Virus record (IMG/VR): IMGVR_UViG_3300036860_000446
Span: 1-52,444 of that record
DNA: 52,444 bases
Origin: a virus
Direction: 5' to 3' (one strand)
Below the pieces are notes generated by a model. The model saw only the letters and a program-made list of their open reading frames with translations. It ran no database searches and was not told where the DNA came from. The position numbers were made by a program, and so were the translations under genes. This document shows, piece after piece, positions 1 to 8,206 of this stretch (the stretch's first letter is position 1; every line of letters begins with the position of its first letter).

Positions 1-665
1 AAGAGGAGTTCGTCATCTGCGGCCATTGTCGCGACAGAGAAGACAGAATTGCCGTCATCATGATAGTTGCCGCTTGGAGCCAAAATGGGGCGATCGCCGG
101 CGGCCTGGATAGCGGTTGGAGAGGCGGCGATCCGATCAACACCATCGGCTGGAGCGATCAGCTTGCCGATATTGAGGCGAAGACTTCCACCGCCGGTGTG
201 GCGAGTCATGACATGTACATGGGCCTGTTCGAAGGTCAACGATTTTGGGGCGCGAAAAACGGCGCGGGCTCGTCCGGGGGAAATAGCACCGGGGAGCCAG
301 ATGGCAATGGTGCCTCGGTGGGTGTGGCCCGGTTCGGCACCGCTGGAAACGCCACCACCAACAAAACTGACGCCGGTCCCGGCCGTAATGGCGGTATCGG
401 AGAAGTCACATTGAACCGTTGATTGGTCTGCTTTGTAAACCTTAAAACCGGTCGGGTGGTCGCCGCCGTTGGCAACGGCGTGCTTGCCGTCGTTGTTGGC
501 AGTCGTCGCGGCGGGGGTATAGGGGCCACCGCTCGAGACGACGTGACCGCCCTGTTGCAGTCGCTCCCGGGTATCGAATTTCTCTTCCCGGATTCGGTCG
601 TCCCCCTCGCCGACGTTGTCGCCGGATCCAGGGGCGCCCTCGTTCCAGATTCGAGTCGCACACAT
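1..665 (-). CDS. Phage tail fibre/virion protein, partial (runs off left edge)
   Basis: An uninterrupted minus-strand frame runs from an ATG at 665 to the window edge, about 221 codons with no stop. Its N-terminus (MCATRIWNEGAPG) is followed by a charged stretch, then Gly/Ala/Thr-rich beta-type sequence, as in phage fibre or baseplate-attached proteins. It is the last visible gene of the left late operon, three bases after a 28-codon mini-gene. The fibre assignment is inferred from position and composition; no enzymatic domain is visible. The C-terminus lies outside the window. Confidence 0.6.
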   Translation of the reverse strand, partial: MCATRIWNEGAPGSGDNVGEGDDRIREEKFDTRERLQQGGHVVSSGGPYTPAATTANNDGKHAVANGGDHPTGFKVYKADQSTVQCDFSDTAITAGTGVSFVGGGVSSGAEPGHTHRGTIAIWLPGAISPGRARAVFRAPKSLTFEQAHVHVMTRHTGGGSLRLNIGKLIAPADGVDRIAASPTAIQAAGDRPILAPSGNYHDDGNSVFSVATMAADDELL

Positions 666-668
666 AAC

Positions 669-755
669 TTAAGCAACCTCTAGACGGTGCGTCTGTTCGC
701 GACCGTCAAAGAACCCAGCTGCCCACGCCAACTCAAATCGGTTAAGAGTTGCCAT
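669..755 (-). CDS. 28-residue mini-ORF with a WAAGFFDGRE motif
   Basis: A 29-codon ORF starts at an ATG that overlaps the adaptor stop codon (TAATG) and ends three bases before the fibre-like gene, as expected for a translated operon member. It contains AWAAGFFDGRE, which resembles the first helix of LAGLIDADG homing endonucleases (typically WxAGFFDGEG), but nothing of the rest of that fold follows. It may be a decayed homing endonuclease or an unrelated small protein. Confidence 0.45.
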   Translation of the reverse strand: MATLNRFELAWAAGFFDGREQTHRLEVA

Positions 756-1393
756 TAGTTATCCCATGTCCTTCCGGTTGTCACGATCTGGCTTGGTGCC
801 GGTGGATCGAAGAAGAATTCAGCGATGCGGTCGATTCTCTTCGAGATCATAATATTGTACTCCATGAGGGAGGCGCTGGCCTCCTGTTTGAGGCCCATCC
901 AGCTCTGGAGACGGTAAAGGCCACCTTGGACAATGACCTCGTCCCACTCCCTTGGAAGGGAGGAAACAGTGGTGGAGGTGGAAAGCGGCAGGAGGCGCTT
1001 GAGGTAACGGAGCTGGATGATGCGAACCGTGGAGTTGGGAATCGGGAAGAAGGTGATCTCGTTCCTCCACCACAGGTAGTGAGTCGGAATATCCTGGATG
1101 GTGGTATCTCGATAGGCATCATGCTGCCTGGCGGTTATAGGAATGAGACGATGACCATCGGTCATGTTGCGAACGGAAACCGGGGCGTAGAAATCATCCG
1201 GGGCCGCAACCGTCGAAACCCCCTCTTCGGTCTGGAGGACGGCAGTTTCCTGGTTCTCGGGAATTCTGATGGCGGTCACGAGATCATCATAACTATATTG
1301 GATGGCTGTCGTCAGCTGGTTGTCGATATCGGTTCGGTTGCCCATCCTGAATTTAAGGTCGGTTTCAAGCTGGGCTCGGGTCAAAGTTCCCAT
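755..1393 (-). CDS. Head-tail adaptor/connector-like protein
   Basis: 212 residues from an ATG overlapping the previous stop (TGATG). The N-terminus (TRAQLETDLKFRMGNRTD) is helical, followed by alternating beta segments and a C-terminal helical stretch with DEVIVQGGLYRL. This layout is typical of phage adaptor proteins that sit between portal and tail (a DUF6682-like type). Position after the capsid genes and before the fibre supports a connector role. Family assignment is by pattern only. A TTG three bases upstream is a less likely start. Confidence 0.55.
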   Translation of the reverse strand: MGTLTRAQLETDLKFRMGNRTDIDNQLTTAIQYSYDDLVTAIRIPENQETAVLQTEEGVSTVAAPDDFYAPVSVRNMTDGHRLIPITARQHDAYRDTTIQDIPTHYLWWRNEITFFPIPNSTVRIIQLRYLKRLLPLSTSTTVSSLPREWDEVIVQGGLYRLQSWMGLKQEASASLMEYNIMISKRIDRIAEFFFDPPAPSQIVTTGRTWDN

Positions 1394-1662
1394 CAAAGTT
1401 TATCCAGTGGATGAAGCTTGTCAACGAAGCGGCGCCAGATGAGGCGGCCGGTATAAGGATCAATCACGGTTTCGCGTTCTGGGACGGTGAAACCGGAACG
1501 GGCACAAACAACCAGCTTGCCACGCTCCAGTCCAACAGTTCCAGTATCTTGGTCCTCGTCGGCAGGGAGGCCGGCATCTGGGGCTGCGTCGATCAGGAAG
1601 CCGGTGTCAGCTCCAGGCTCGGTTGTGTCCCACCAAATGCGAACGGTCTTAGTGAAGGGCAT
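1393..1662 (-). CDS. Small virion-associated protein, unknown function
   Basis: 89 residues, starting with MPFTKTVRIWWD. There is an acidic centre and a YTGRLIWRRFVD segment near the end. It has no signal peptide or membrane segment. It lies between the secreted beta-helix protein (stop one base upstream of this start) and the adaptor (one-base overlap), so it is co-translated with the late operon. A minor structural role is inferred from position; the sequence itself is not recognised. Confidence 0.5.
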   Translation of the reverse strand: MPFTKTVRIWWDTTEPGADTGFLIDAAPDAGLPADEDQDTGTVGLERGKLVVCARSGFTVPERETVIDPYTGRLIWRRFVDKLHPLDKL

Positions 1663-4317
1663 TTAACCTCCACAGGCGTTACCGACGCCATTTCCATTGG
1701 AGTCGTATTGACTCGGATTGAAAGTACGTTTGCAGTTATCGTGCAAGTCTATAACACCATCACCGTCGGAGTCGGCGTTGCTGACACCGTTAGCAACATC
1801 AGCGGGTTGTTCTCCATCAAAGGTCAGAACCGGCCAAACAGTCGTGAAGATTGATCGATTGAAACGGAAGGCTCGCGATCCGATCGCGCTACCGGCGGGC
1901 TGCGCCCCAGCAGTCAGCAATGGCGACCCAGCTGCGAGGTTGTAATTCGGTCGAGTAGCGCTAAGACGATTGATATACCCGAGTGCAGGAGATCGTGTCA
2001 GAATGCCTGAATCGGTGCAATTAGTCCCCGCTGCGCCGCCACTTTCAGCTGTAACGGCAGTTAAAAGTGAGTACACATTGTCAAAATCTTCGACTGGACC
2101 GGCATCCGGTGTACAAGCCGAATAGGTATCGTTAGAATTGAACCCAGATACGAGATCACGGATTGTTCCAGTCATTACGGTGTCTGGATATTGCGAGAAG
2201 CCGACCCCTCTGACAAATGCCCCACGACCATCACAGGTCATGTGGTCGATTGTTGCGTTATAGTTCATATTGATACCGCCGGCCCCGCCCCCACTATAGT
2301 TCGCGCCGTCGAATAAGATACAGCGCCCGGAGGTGTATGTTCCTGATGAAGTCCCACTAAGACCGACGATGAAGTTGTCCGACATGGTGACGGCTTTGGC
2401 ATTCGTATTGCCAGTACTGTTTTGGAAATATATGCCGACACGACCACAGATGTTGCTTCCTGTACAGTCTGCAGAGGATGTAATAGCAGTTTCGGCGCCG
2501 ATAAAGAAGTTACCCTTGGCCACAATCGGATTCAGTGAGGCTCCGCCCAACTCGAGTGTTTGGGCGAGCCCGAAGTTCTTTACTAAGTTTCCATACCAAT
2601 TACCAGTGAATAGGGCTCCCCCTTTAATGTTGCTAATGTAATTATGAGTAAATCCTGTACCTTGATATGACGAGTTTGGGTCGGTTGGATAGAACGTACC
2701 GGTTAGACCAGCACCAGAATTAACGATCCAATTATCATATACAGCGGCCCCGACCCCGGCAGCATTTAAGGATGCCCCCGAGGTACCGCCCAGATTATAG
2801 AGATCATAGGCAGTATTCAGACTGATATCTCCACCAAACAACGCGTCTCCCTGGAGATAAAAGCATTCCGAGTTGGAAATACATCCCTCAAAGAATAGGT
2901 TACGCTGTATTTTATTATTGATTGCAGGCAGAGCCGCTCCTTCATTAGGATGTAAATTGACGCCTTGATTACGATAAAAGGTAGAATCTACAACCTGTAC
3001 ACCATCGGAACTGACTCCGTTGAATTGTGGGAAGGCCAGTGTCGCGTTCGTATTTGTCTGTGTTGCTTGGCCAGCAACGGTTGTCACATCATGAAAAGCA
3101 CTCCAACGAACCTTGAAGTTTCTTACGCCTCTGTACATCCAACCGTCAACTGGCCCTTTGTAATCATGAAAATTGATGTAAGCGAGATCAGTAACTTTCG
3201 TTGATCCGGAGAAGGCATTGACCTCAACTCCATTAGATCCGTTAACTGTCGGACTGCCGGTGTTAGCAACATTAACAGCCTGAAAAACGGGCATTGGAGA
3301 GTTGCCAACACCAAGGTCTCCTTCGATTCGATATCCGTTAGATCCAGCCGATTGAAAAAGAGCGGCATCATAGACGATGGCGATCGAATCGCCGACGGCA
3401 GGAAGCGCGGCTATACAGAAGCCTGTGCTGGCACCGGTACAGCATGGGTAGGGGGTGAGAGCGGCGGTGCATTCGGAGTTGCCGTAGGCTGCTGGCTCGT
3501 TGTGTTGACTGACCGGACGGACTGGACAGGTTGCACCGGCGTTGGCGCCTGTACAGCAAGCAACCGGGGCGCCAGCACCGGTACAGTAGAAAGCACGGTT
3601 CGCGTGCGGCGTCAGCCGCTGTCCACCAGTAGTATCAGATCCACTAGTTGCATCAGCCGTATCGGTACAAACTGCGAAGGTTGAAGCACCAACCAGTCTA
3701 ATCTCGTATGATCGGTTTCGGGCCTTACCAGATTGAAAGACGACTCGACCGGTTTTCTTGGCCGAGTCAATTCCGACGGCTGGAGTAATCGTGAACTTTC
3801 TACCAACAGTACCAGCAGCGGCGCAGTCGGTGTCAGCATCTGCATCGACAAAGGCGGCAATCGTCGTTTCGACGACCGTGCCTTGGATATCGAGAAGGCC
3901 ACCATTTTGTATCTTCAGGAGTCTGGCTGTCGCCGTCGTGTTGAAACCGAGTCGATGACCAGCCCGCATACGGAGAATACCAGTCGAGTTTATCGTTAGG
4001 TCTCCGGTAATGGTCAGCGTTCGATAGCCGTTAGCATCTCGACCTGTTGAGGCCTCGTCATAGATGAGACTGCCATCAATGGTCGTGGCTCCGCATGCCT
4101 TGGCATCGGTTGTCAGAATGACGGTGTGGGTTGCACCAATCGAGCAGGTGTCGGTTGAAAGTGGAACGACCCCTCCACAGGAGGTCCACGATCCAGCAGT
4201 GTTCCAGTCACATGGAGTCGTTGCACATGCAGCTACGGTTGCGCAGGCATTAGCCATCGCGAGACGAGGTAGAAACACCAGTGATATAATACCAGCCCAC
4301 TTCAGGAACCGCTTCAT
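1663..4317 (-). CDS. Secreted right-handed beta-helix protein with C-terminal calcium-binding repeat
   Basis: 884 residues. A clear signal peptide opens the protein (KR, hydrophobic core, then AMA-NA cleavage-like site near residue 22). A Cys-rich first 60 residues follow, then a long Asn/Gly/Ser-rich body with repeated short beta segments typical of right-handed parallel beta-helix folds. The C-terminus carries DSDGDGVIDLHDNC and DSNGNGVGNACGG, a thrombospondin type 3-like calcium-binding repeat common in exported bacterial proteins. ATGA coupling links it to the preceding small exported protein. A signal peptide is unusual for a virion spike, so this may be exported from the infected cell, a surface modifier, or cargo. 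The fold is inferred; the enzymatic activity is unknown. Confidence 0.65.
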   Translation of the reverse strand: MKRFLKWAGIISLVFLPRLAMANACATVAACATTPCDWNTAGSWTSCGGVVPLSTDTCSIGATHTVILTTDAKACGATTIDGSLIYDEASTGRDANGYRTLTITGDLTINSTGILRMRAGHRLGFNTTATARLLKIQNGGLLDIQGTVVETTIAAFVDADADTDCAAAGTVGRKFTITPAVGIDSAKKTGRVVFQSGKARNRSYEIRLVGASTFAVCTDTADATSGSDTTGGQRLTPHANRAFYCTGAGAPVACCTGANAGATCPVRPVSQHNEPAAYGNSECTAALTPYPCCTGASTGFCIAALPAVGDSIAIVYDAALFQSAGSNGYRIEGDLGVGNSPMPVFQAVNVANTGSPTVNGSNGVEVNAFSGSTKVTDLAYINFHDYKGPVDGWMYRGVRNFKVRWSAFHDVTTVAGQATQTNTNATLAFPQFNGVSSDGVQVVDSTFYRNQGVNLHPNEGAALPAINNKIQRNLFFEGCISNSECFYLQGDALFGGDISLNTAYDLYNLGGTSGASLNAAGVGAAVYDNWIVNSGAGLTGTFYPTDPNSSYQGTGFTHNYISNIKGGALFTGNWYGNLVKNFGLAQTLELGGASLNPIVAKGNFFIGAETAITSSADCTGSNICGRVGIYFQNSTGNTNAKAVTMSDNFIVGLSGTSSGTYTSGRCILFDGANYSGGGAGGINMNYNATIDHMTCDGRGAFVRGVGFSQYPDTVMTGTIRDLVSGFNSNDTYSACTPDAGPVEDFDNVYSLLTAVTAESGGAAGTNCTDSGILTRSPALGYINRLSATRPNYNLAAGSPLLTAGAQPAGSAIGSRAFRFNRSIFTTVWPVLTFDGEQPADVANGVSNADSDGDGVIDLHDNCKRTFNPSQYDSNGNGVGNACGG

Positions 4318-4556
4318 AGATCCCTCGGGCCGGCTGCGTCTCGGATTCTTATTTTTCCAGTCGATTGATCTTTGCAGATGGCGCCGAACCGAAAGGCACT
4401 TACATCTGCTGGACAGTCCGGCACAATAAAACTGCCGGCGATCTCTTCATCAGATGGAGAAATCTCACCGGTATCTGATCGCCTGAAGCCGGTCGAACCC
4501 CACCAGGCAGCCAGAAGAAGTGGAACGAAAACAAGTATGGGCCAACGTCGTCTCAC
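4314..4556 (-). CDS. Small exported or membrane-anchored protein
   Basis: 80 residues. RRRW is followed by about 16 hydrophobic residues (PILVFVPLLLAAWW), consistent with a signal anchor or signal peptide. A short soluble tail with two cysteines (VPDC and AICK) follows. The stop overlaps the start of the large beta-helix protein (ATGA), so the two are translationally coupled. It could be a partner or chaperone for that protein, or a lysis-type membrane protein; neither can be shown. Confidence 0.5.
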   Translation of the reverse strand: MRRRWPILVFVPLLLAAWWGSTGFRRSDTGEISPSDEEIAGSFIVPDCPADVSAFRFGAICKDQSTGKIRIRDAAGPRDL

Positions 4557-4876
4557 TCAAAGACCTCTACCTCGACAGTGTCGGCCCCGACACCGTCCAT
4601 GAGCATATAAAGAGTGTGGGCGGAGTTTGGGCCTTCTATGTCTCGAACAGCCCCGGCGGGGACGACAAAGTAACGGCCGGCTTCGATCTCTCCAGAATAC
4701 CAGGCACAACGAACAGCACCAGTTACGGGACGAATAGAAATCTGCCCCCATGGAAGGATCCGCCAAGGGGTACCGGTCGTGGGAACGGCAGTGAAATCGA
4801 CGGTTATAACGGCCCCGGCGTTACCGTTGACCGAGATCCTTTGAGCATGTCCAGGACCTTTAAGAATCGCGCCCAT
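4553..4876 (-). CDS. Small beta-rich virion protein (decoration-like)
   Basis: 107 residues, beginning MGAILKGPGHAQRIS, with alternating short hydrophobic strands and no helices or charged clusters. It sits between two decoration-type genes and the exported proteins in the late operon, with a 4-base overlap downstream. Composition and position suggest a capsid decoration or head-fibre component. No specific family is recognised. Confidence 0.45.
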   Translation of the reverse strand: MGAILKGPGHAQRISVNGNAGAVITVDFTAVPTTGTPWRILPWGQISIRPVTGAVRCAWYSGEIEAGRYFVVPAGAVRDIEGPNSAHTLYMLMDGVGADTVEVEVFE

Positions 4877-4885
4877 GCAGGCTCC

Positions 4886-5314
4886 TTAATCGAAGGCTTC
4901 ATCGGTTACGGTTGGCGTTGCGTTGGCTGCGGCAACGTGGTCCTTAACCCAGAAGGTTAGGACAACAGCGACGTCGGCTGAGGTACCACCGCCGGTGATG
5001 TTGATCTGGTCGCCTTTGGCGCATTCACGGGAGCCGGCAGTTGTCAGAGTGTCGGCGCTGGTTACGTTGACGGTGTCAGCGGTCAGGGAGGCAGCAGAGA
5101 GCCAGGTGACAGCAGTCGTACCGTTGGCAACCGTCAAGGTTCCGGCAGTTGATGTTCGGGCGAAACGGCTGATCTCCTGGAGGCGGCCAGCATAGGGCAT
5201 CTTGAACTTAAAGGTGGAGGCGTTGGTCGGTAGATACGCAACGATGGTGTCGTATGAACCTGCCGACGGACCACGTTCAGAGGTTCTCTGGAGGTGACGG
5301 TCGAGGTAGGCCAC
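4886..5314 (-). CDS. Virion structural protein, Thr/Ala-rich
   Basis: 142 residues. MAYLDRHLQRTSERG is followed by a Thr/Ala/Ser-rich beta-sandwich-type sequence (TSTAGTLTVANGTTAV), similar in style to the small head-associated beta proteins found after major capsid genes. The gap to the upstream gene is three bases. Function is inferred from operon position. Confidence 0.5.
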   Translation of the reverse strand: MAYLDRHLQRTSERGPSAGSYDTIVAYLPTNASTFKFKMPYAGRLQEISRFARTSTAGTLTVANGTTAVTWLSAASLTADTVNVTSADTLTTAGSRECAKGDQINITGGGTSADVAVVLTFWVKDHVAAANATPTVTDEAFD

Positions 5315-5317
5315 TGG

Positions 5318-5917
5318 TTATCCTCCGTACAGGAGTAGGCCGGTTCCGGTGCGGATCAGGGCATCACTGAAATAGAAGCGGACTCTGGCGTTGGTGTCGC
5401 CCATGATGCCATGACCAGCTCCAACAGATTCTCCAGCGAAACCATAGCCGGCCTCGAGAACATAGCCGACGCCTTCGGTGGATTCATTGTCCGAAATCAT
5501 GAAGTAACCGGTGTCTAGGAGAACGATGGCGACAGGCTGGCCAACGTCGGTGACATCCAGAACGTTAGCAACAGCAGTCGTACCATCAACTGTCGAGTTG
5601 TAGTTAGCCTCAAAGATGTTCTCGTTACAGGCAAGGGCAACCACAACGGTGTCGCCGGTAGCCGCCTTGCCCATCGAAAGACCGGCAAGAACGCCTTCTC
5701 CGGCTATGGTCAGATCGGAAACATCGATTCGATCATTGGTACCGGCGGTGACCAAAATAGTACCGTCGGCCCGATAGACCTTATTGTCGGAGTTCTTCAG
5801 GACGACAACGTCTCCAGCAACAAGAGCTTCTCCGGCGACGAATGCCTGACAAACCGGAGATCCACCGGTCTTGGTGCGGACAACTCGCATGTGACGATCA
5901 AGAATAGTCTGAGCCAC
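5318..5917 (-). CDS. Capsid decoration-like protein (DUF2190 style)
   Basis: 199 residues. The N-terminal half contains AGEALVAGDVVVLKNSDNKVY and AGEGVLAGLSMGKAATGDTV, the pattern of beta-barrel capsid decoration proteins in which AGD-V-L segments recur. It is the first gene after the major capsid gene, separated by a 74-base gap with a hairpin, matching the usual capsid-decoration order. The N-terminus shares LDRHMRVVR with LDRHLQRTS of the following gene, so the two may dock at the same site. Confidence 0.55.
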   Translation of the reverse strand: MAQTILDRHMRVVRTKTGGSPVCQAFVAGEALVAGDVVVLKNSDNKVYRADGTILVTAGTNDRIDVSDLTIAGEGVLAGLSMGKAATGDTVVVALACNENIFEANYNSTVDGTTAVANVLDVTDVGQPVAIVLLDTGYFMISDNESTEGVGYVLEAGYGFAGESVGAGHGIMGDTNARVRFYFSDALIRTGTGLLLYGG

Positions 5918-5959
5918 TGTCTTACCTCTGTCCTCGGGTCATCGCCGAGGCTTGAAATA

Positions 5960-5982
5960 CCAAGGATCTCATCGATCCTCGG
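5960..5982 (-). terminator. Hairpin just downstream of the major capsid gene
   Basis: A 9-bp stem (CCGAGGATC / GATCCTTGG on the minus strand, one G-T pair) with a GATGA loop lies about 10 bases after the capsid stop and is followed by TATTTC. It lacks a long U tract, so it is more likely a partial terminator or RNA stabiliser that sets the capsid to downstream ratio than a full stop. Confidence 0.45.
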
Positions 5983-5991
5983 CGGGTTGGG

Positions 5992-6891
5992 TTACGGAGG
6001 ATTGCTGCCATCAATACCGCGCCACGTTCCGAAGCGAGATTCCATGCAACGGAAGTAGACTTTGTGCTTGGAGTCGCCGGTGTCGAAGTCGTCGCCGCTG
6101 GTGAACTCCGGCTTGTCGCGCCAGAAGAACTGAACGTCGTGGCCGCCCTTGGCAATCAGGAACCAGACCTTGGTACCGGTCAGGAAGTGCCAGACCTGGA
6201 AGCCGAACGCACCCTTGAGAACGTTGATCGTGTTCTCATTGGTGTAGGGAAGGGTCGGAGCCTTGAGGATCTCCTCGGCCGTGTATTGTAATTCCGTAGG
6301 AATTACAAGCTTGGCTGGATATAGCGGAGTGTTGAAGCCGCGCTCAGAAACGGTCTTCTCCATGCGGATCTTCGCGGCCTGCAAAGCAGCAATAGAAAGG
6401 ACGGCGTCCGGGGAGGGGCGGTTCGCGTAGGTACCGCCGCCCAGGAGGGCGTGGGCGGTCGAGCACAGGGCTTCACCGGCGGTGAAGCCGACGAAGCTGG
6501 TCGAGAAGGCGTTGTTGAATCCGGCTGCCTGGAGGATGTTGACCGTCTGATTGACGGAGCGGTTAAGGTGGATCGTCATCCGCTTAAGCTGGCCGTAGCG
6601 CTCGTCCCTAACGGCTTCCTTGGTGGCACGGAAGGCAAGCCCGTAGGCGGTCGGGTCGTAGCGAACAGTCGTGCCGGGGATCGTGTCGTCGTAGGTGACG
6701 GCTTCCCCTTCTGGCTTCTGGGGGACAAGGCCGAAGAAGGCCATTTTGTAGTCCGTCAGGTAGGGCTCGTTCATCGTGTCTACCTTGACGAACTGAGGAC
6801 CCTCCTGTTGGAACATGGCGTCCTCGTCGTTATAAATTGTCCGCAGGCCGGGGTCGAGGAGCCTTGCCTGGGAAAGCCGGGTGGTAGTCAT
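5992..6891 (-). CDS. Major capsid protein, Mu gpT-like
   Basis: 299 residues, close to the usual size of Mu-like gpT major head subunits. Matching features are an N-terminal segment without a helical scaffold, GETVTYDD-type strands (EGEAVTYDDTIPGTTVRY), the conserved helix FRATKEAVRDERYGQLKRM, the LCSTAHALLGGGTYANRP loop, and the C-terminal KVYFRCMESRFGTWRG. The start ATG overlaps the upstream stop (TAATG). Scaffold-like and small accessory genes lie upstream and decoration genes downstream. Assignment to the HK97-fold gpT group is from pattern recognition. Confidence 0.8.
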   Translation of the reverse strand: MTTTRLSQARLLDPGLRTIYNDEDAMFQQEGPQFVKVDTMNEPYLTDYKMAFFGLVPQKPEGEAVTYDDTIPGTTVRYDPTAYGLAFRATKEAVRDERYGQLKRMTIHLNRSVNQTVNILQAAGFNNAFSTSFVGFTAGEALCSTAHALLGGGTYANRPSPDAVLSIAALQAAKIRMEKTVSERGFNTPLYPAKLVIPTELQYTAEEILKAPTLPYTNENTINVLKGAFGFQVWHFLTGTKVWFLIAKGGHDVQFFWRDKPEFTSGDDFDTGDSKHKVYFRCMESRFGTWRGIDGSNPP

Positions 6892-7247
6892 TAGGGCGTG
6901 TCCTCAGTGTAGGCTTGAATCCCAAGCCGGGCGCCTTCCGCTTTGTGCTCTTCCCGAACCAGTTTGACCCATTCGTTTGCCTTTTTGACTCTGGCCGTAT
7001 CGCGAGCCTCCGCAACGTCACGCTTGCAGCGCATGAGAACAGCGTCACCGAGGCGAAGGCGGCCATCAGGCTTCTCGAGCGGGTAGCCCTTGAAAGCCTT
7101 ACCGCTCTCGTCGCTCGTGACAACGTCAACGTAGCCGTCCAGCTGAGCCTCAACACGGCTGCGATCGTTTTCGTGGCCCCAGATGTAGACGTAGTTGGGG
7201 TCCATGAGGTCCTTCGGAATGGTCATCGCCTTGTCGGTATCGGCCAT
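6891..7247 (-). CDS. Small conserved phage protein between scaffold and capsid
   Basis: 118 residues. It has VYIWGHENDRSRVEAQLDGYVDV and GDAVLMRCKRDVAEARD, the layout of a small protein often found just before the major capsid gene in tailed phages (a YxWxxxxxxRxxxxxxxGY start and a GDxVLM strand followed by a basic helix). Both junctions are one-base overlaps (TGATG upstream, TAATG downstream), so it is co-translated with scaffold and capsid. Function is unknown. Confidence 0.55.
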   Translation of the reverse strand: MADTDKAMTIPKDLMDPNYVYIWGHENDRSRVEAQLDGYVDVVTSDESGKAFKGYPLEKPDGRLRLGDAVLMRCKRDVAEARDTARVKKANEWVKLVREEHKAEGARLGIQAYTEDTP

Positions 7248-7948
7248 CAGTGAATTCCTCCTGGTCCGGTGATAAGGACGCCGTCATAGCTGGTGTCCTT
7301 GGTGATGTCAGCGGCCCGCTTGGGGTCGATACCGAGCTTCTTTAGGACGTGCATCTGGCCGTCCTCGAACTTGATGTCCTCGGCTTTGGGCTGATTCGGT
7401 GGGGCAGGAGAAGGAGTCGAGGCGGTTGCAGAACGGGCGGCCTCAGCTTGATACTTTGCAACCTCAGCTGCGACCTGCTCCTTGACGATCTCGTCGGTGT
7501 GCTTGGACTTGATCAGATCCAGGAGGCCCTCGTAGGTACCTGGCTGGGCGAGAACCTCGGGGGACATGCGGGAAGCGATCTGGTCGACTTCCTTACCGAA
7601 TTTCTTGACGTCCTCGGAACGCTTTACCTCGAGGAGGCTACGCTCACGTTTGGCCTCGCGGTCGAAGCTGGCGTCGATAAAGGGCTTAGCGCGCTTGGTC
7701 CAGTGGTCATCGAGCGCCTTCTGGGGGTCGTTGAGGACGACCTCGGAACTCAGGGGCTCCTCGGCGGTCTCGGTGGCTGGCTTGGACATCGCGGCGAGTT
7801 GGCCTTGGGCGAAGGCGAGCTGGCGCTCGGTGTCGGCCATGCGGCCGTCGAGGGTTGATTTCTGGGTCTCGAGGGTCTTGGTTAGGTCGTCGACCTTGGT
7901 CTGGAGGTCGGCGGCGGCTTTCTGCTCGGGCGTCTGGGTGTCAGTCAT
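7247..7948 (-). CDS. Head scaffolding-like protein (coiled coil)
   Basis: 233 residues from the second in-frame ATG. The first 55 residues form a coiled coil (LQTKVDDLTKTLETQKS). A charged helical centre (KRERSLLEVKRSEDVKKFG) and a Pro/Ala-rich linker follow, and the C-terminus is short and ordered. Size, charge and position directly before the capsid genes fit a scaffold. I chose 7948 rather than the ATG at 7960. A consensus promoter (-10 at 7963-7968) would start transcription near 7957, downstream of the first ATG, while GGAG at 7955-7958 is well placed for the ATG at 7948. Confidence 0.65.
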   Translation of the reverse strand: MTDTQTPEQKAAADLQTKVDDLTKTLETQKSTLDGRMADTERQLAFAQGQLAAMSKPATETAEEPLSSEVVLNDPQKALDDHWTKRAKPFIDASFDREAKRERSLLEVKRSEDVKKFGKEVDQIASRMSPEVLAQPGTYEGLLDLIKSKHTDEIVKEQVAAEVAKYQAEAARSATASTPSPAPPNQPKAEDIKFEDGQMHVLKKLGIDPKRAADITKDTSYDGVLITGPGGIH

Positions 7949-7962
7949 ACGAGTCTCCATGG

Positions 7963-7991
7963 ATTATAGCACAAGTTGATAGGTGTGTCAA
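7963..7991 (-). promoter_or_regulatory. Consensus sigma70-type promoter for the capsid operon
   Basis: On the minus strand, TTGACA (7986-7991) and TATAAT (7963-7968) are separated by exactly 17 bases, a perfect match to the consensus. Transcription would begin near 7957 and read scaffold, the 118-residue protein, capsid and decoration genes. It lies between the 72-residue gene and the scaffold. It is the strongest promoter sequence seen in the window. Confidence 0.75.
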
Positions 7992-8206
7992 GAGCTAAGT
8001 TTTTCCTCCAGGAGGACCTGAGCCCTAGCCCAGGCCTCCGCCTGCCCCCTGAGGCGGAGGGCCTCCCCCTTGTACTCCGCTGCCGGGAGGTTGCTGTCCA
8101 CCGTTAACTGCCTGTCCCTGGCCAGGTCCTCCTGCGCCTTGAAGAGGTTCAAGAGGTCTCTGTAACCGGGGTGCAAGCTAAGTTCTTTGAGAGAGGATCG
8201 GCTCAT
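7988..8206 (-). CDS. Small helical phage protein after the portal
   Basis: 72 residues, predicted wholly helical. The N-terminus is MSRSSLKELSLHPGYRDLLN and the C-terminus carries a GQAEAWARAQVLLEEKL helix. Small proteins with a LHPGY/W-like start are common next to phage portal genes and have no firm function. Its start lies 29 bases inside the endonuclease gene and its stop overlaps the -35 box of the capsid promoter. Confidence 0.5.
   Translation of the reverse strand: MSRSSLKELSLHPGYRDLLNLFKAQEDLARDRQLTVDSNLPAAEYKGEALRLRGQAEAWARAQVLLEEKLSS

Noticed and set aside
236-676. 146-codon minus-strand frame at the left end
   Set aside because: Pro/Thr/Arg-rich shadow; the frame starting at 665 remains open to the window edge and has fibre-like content.
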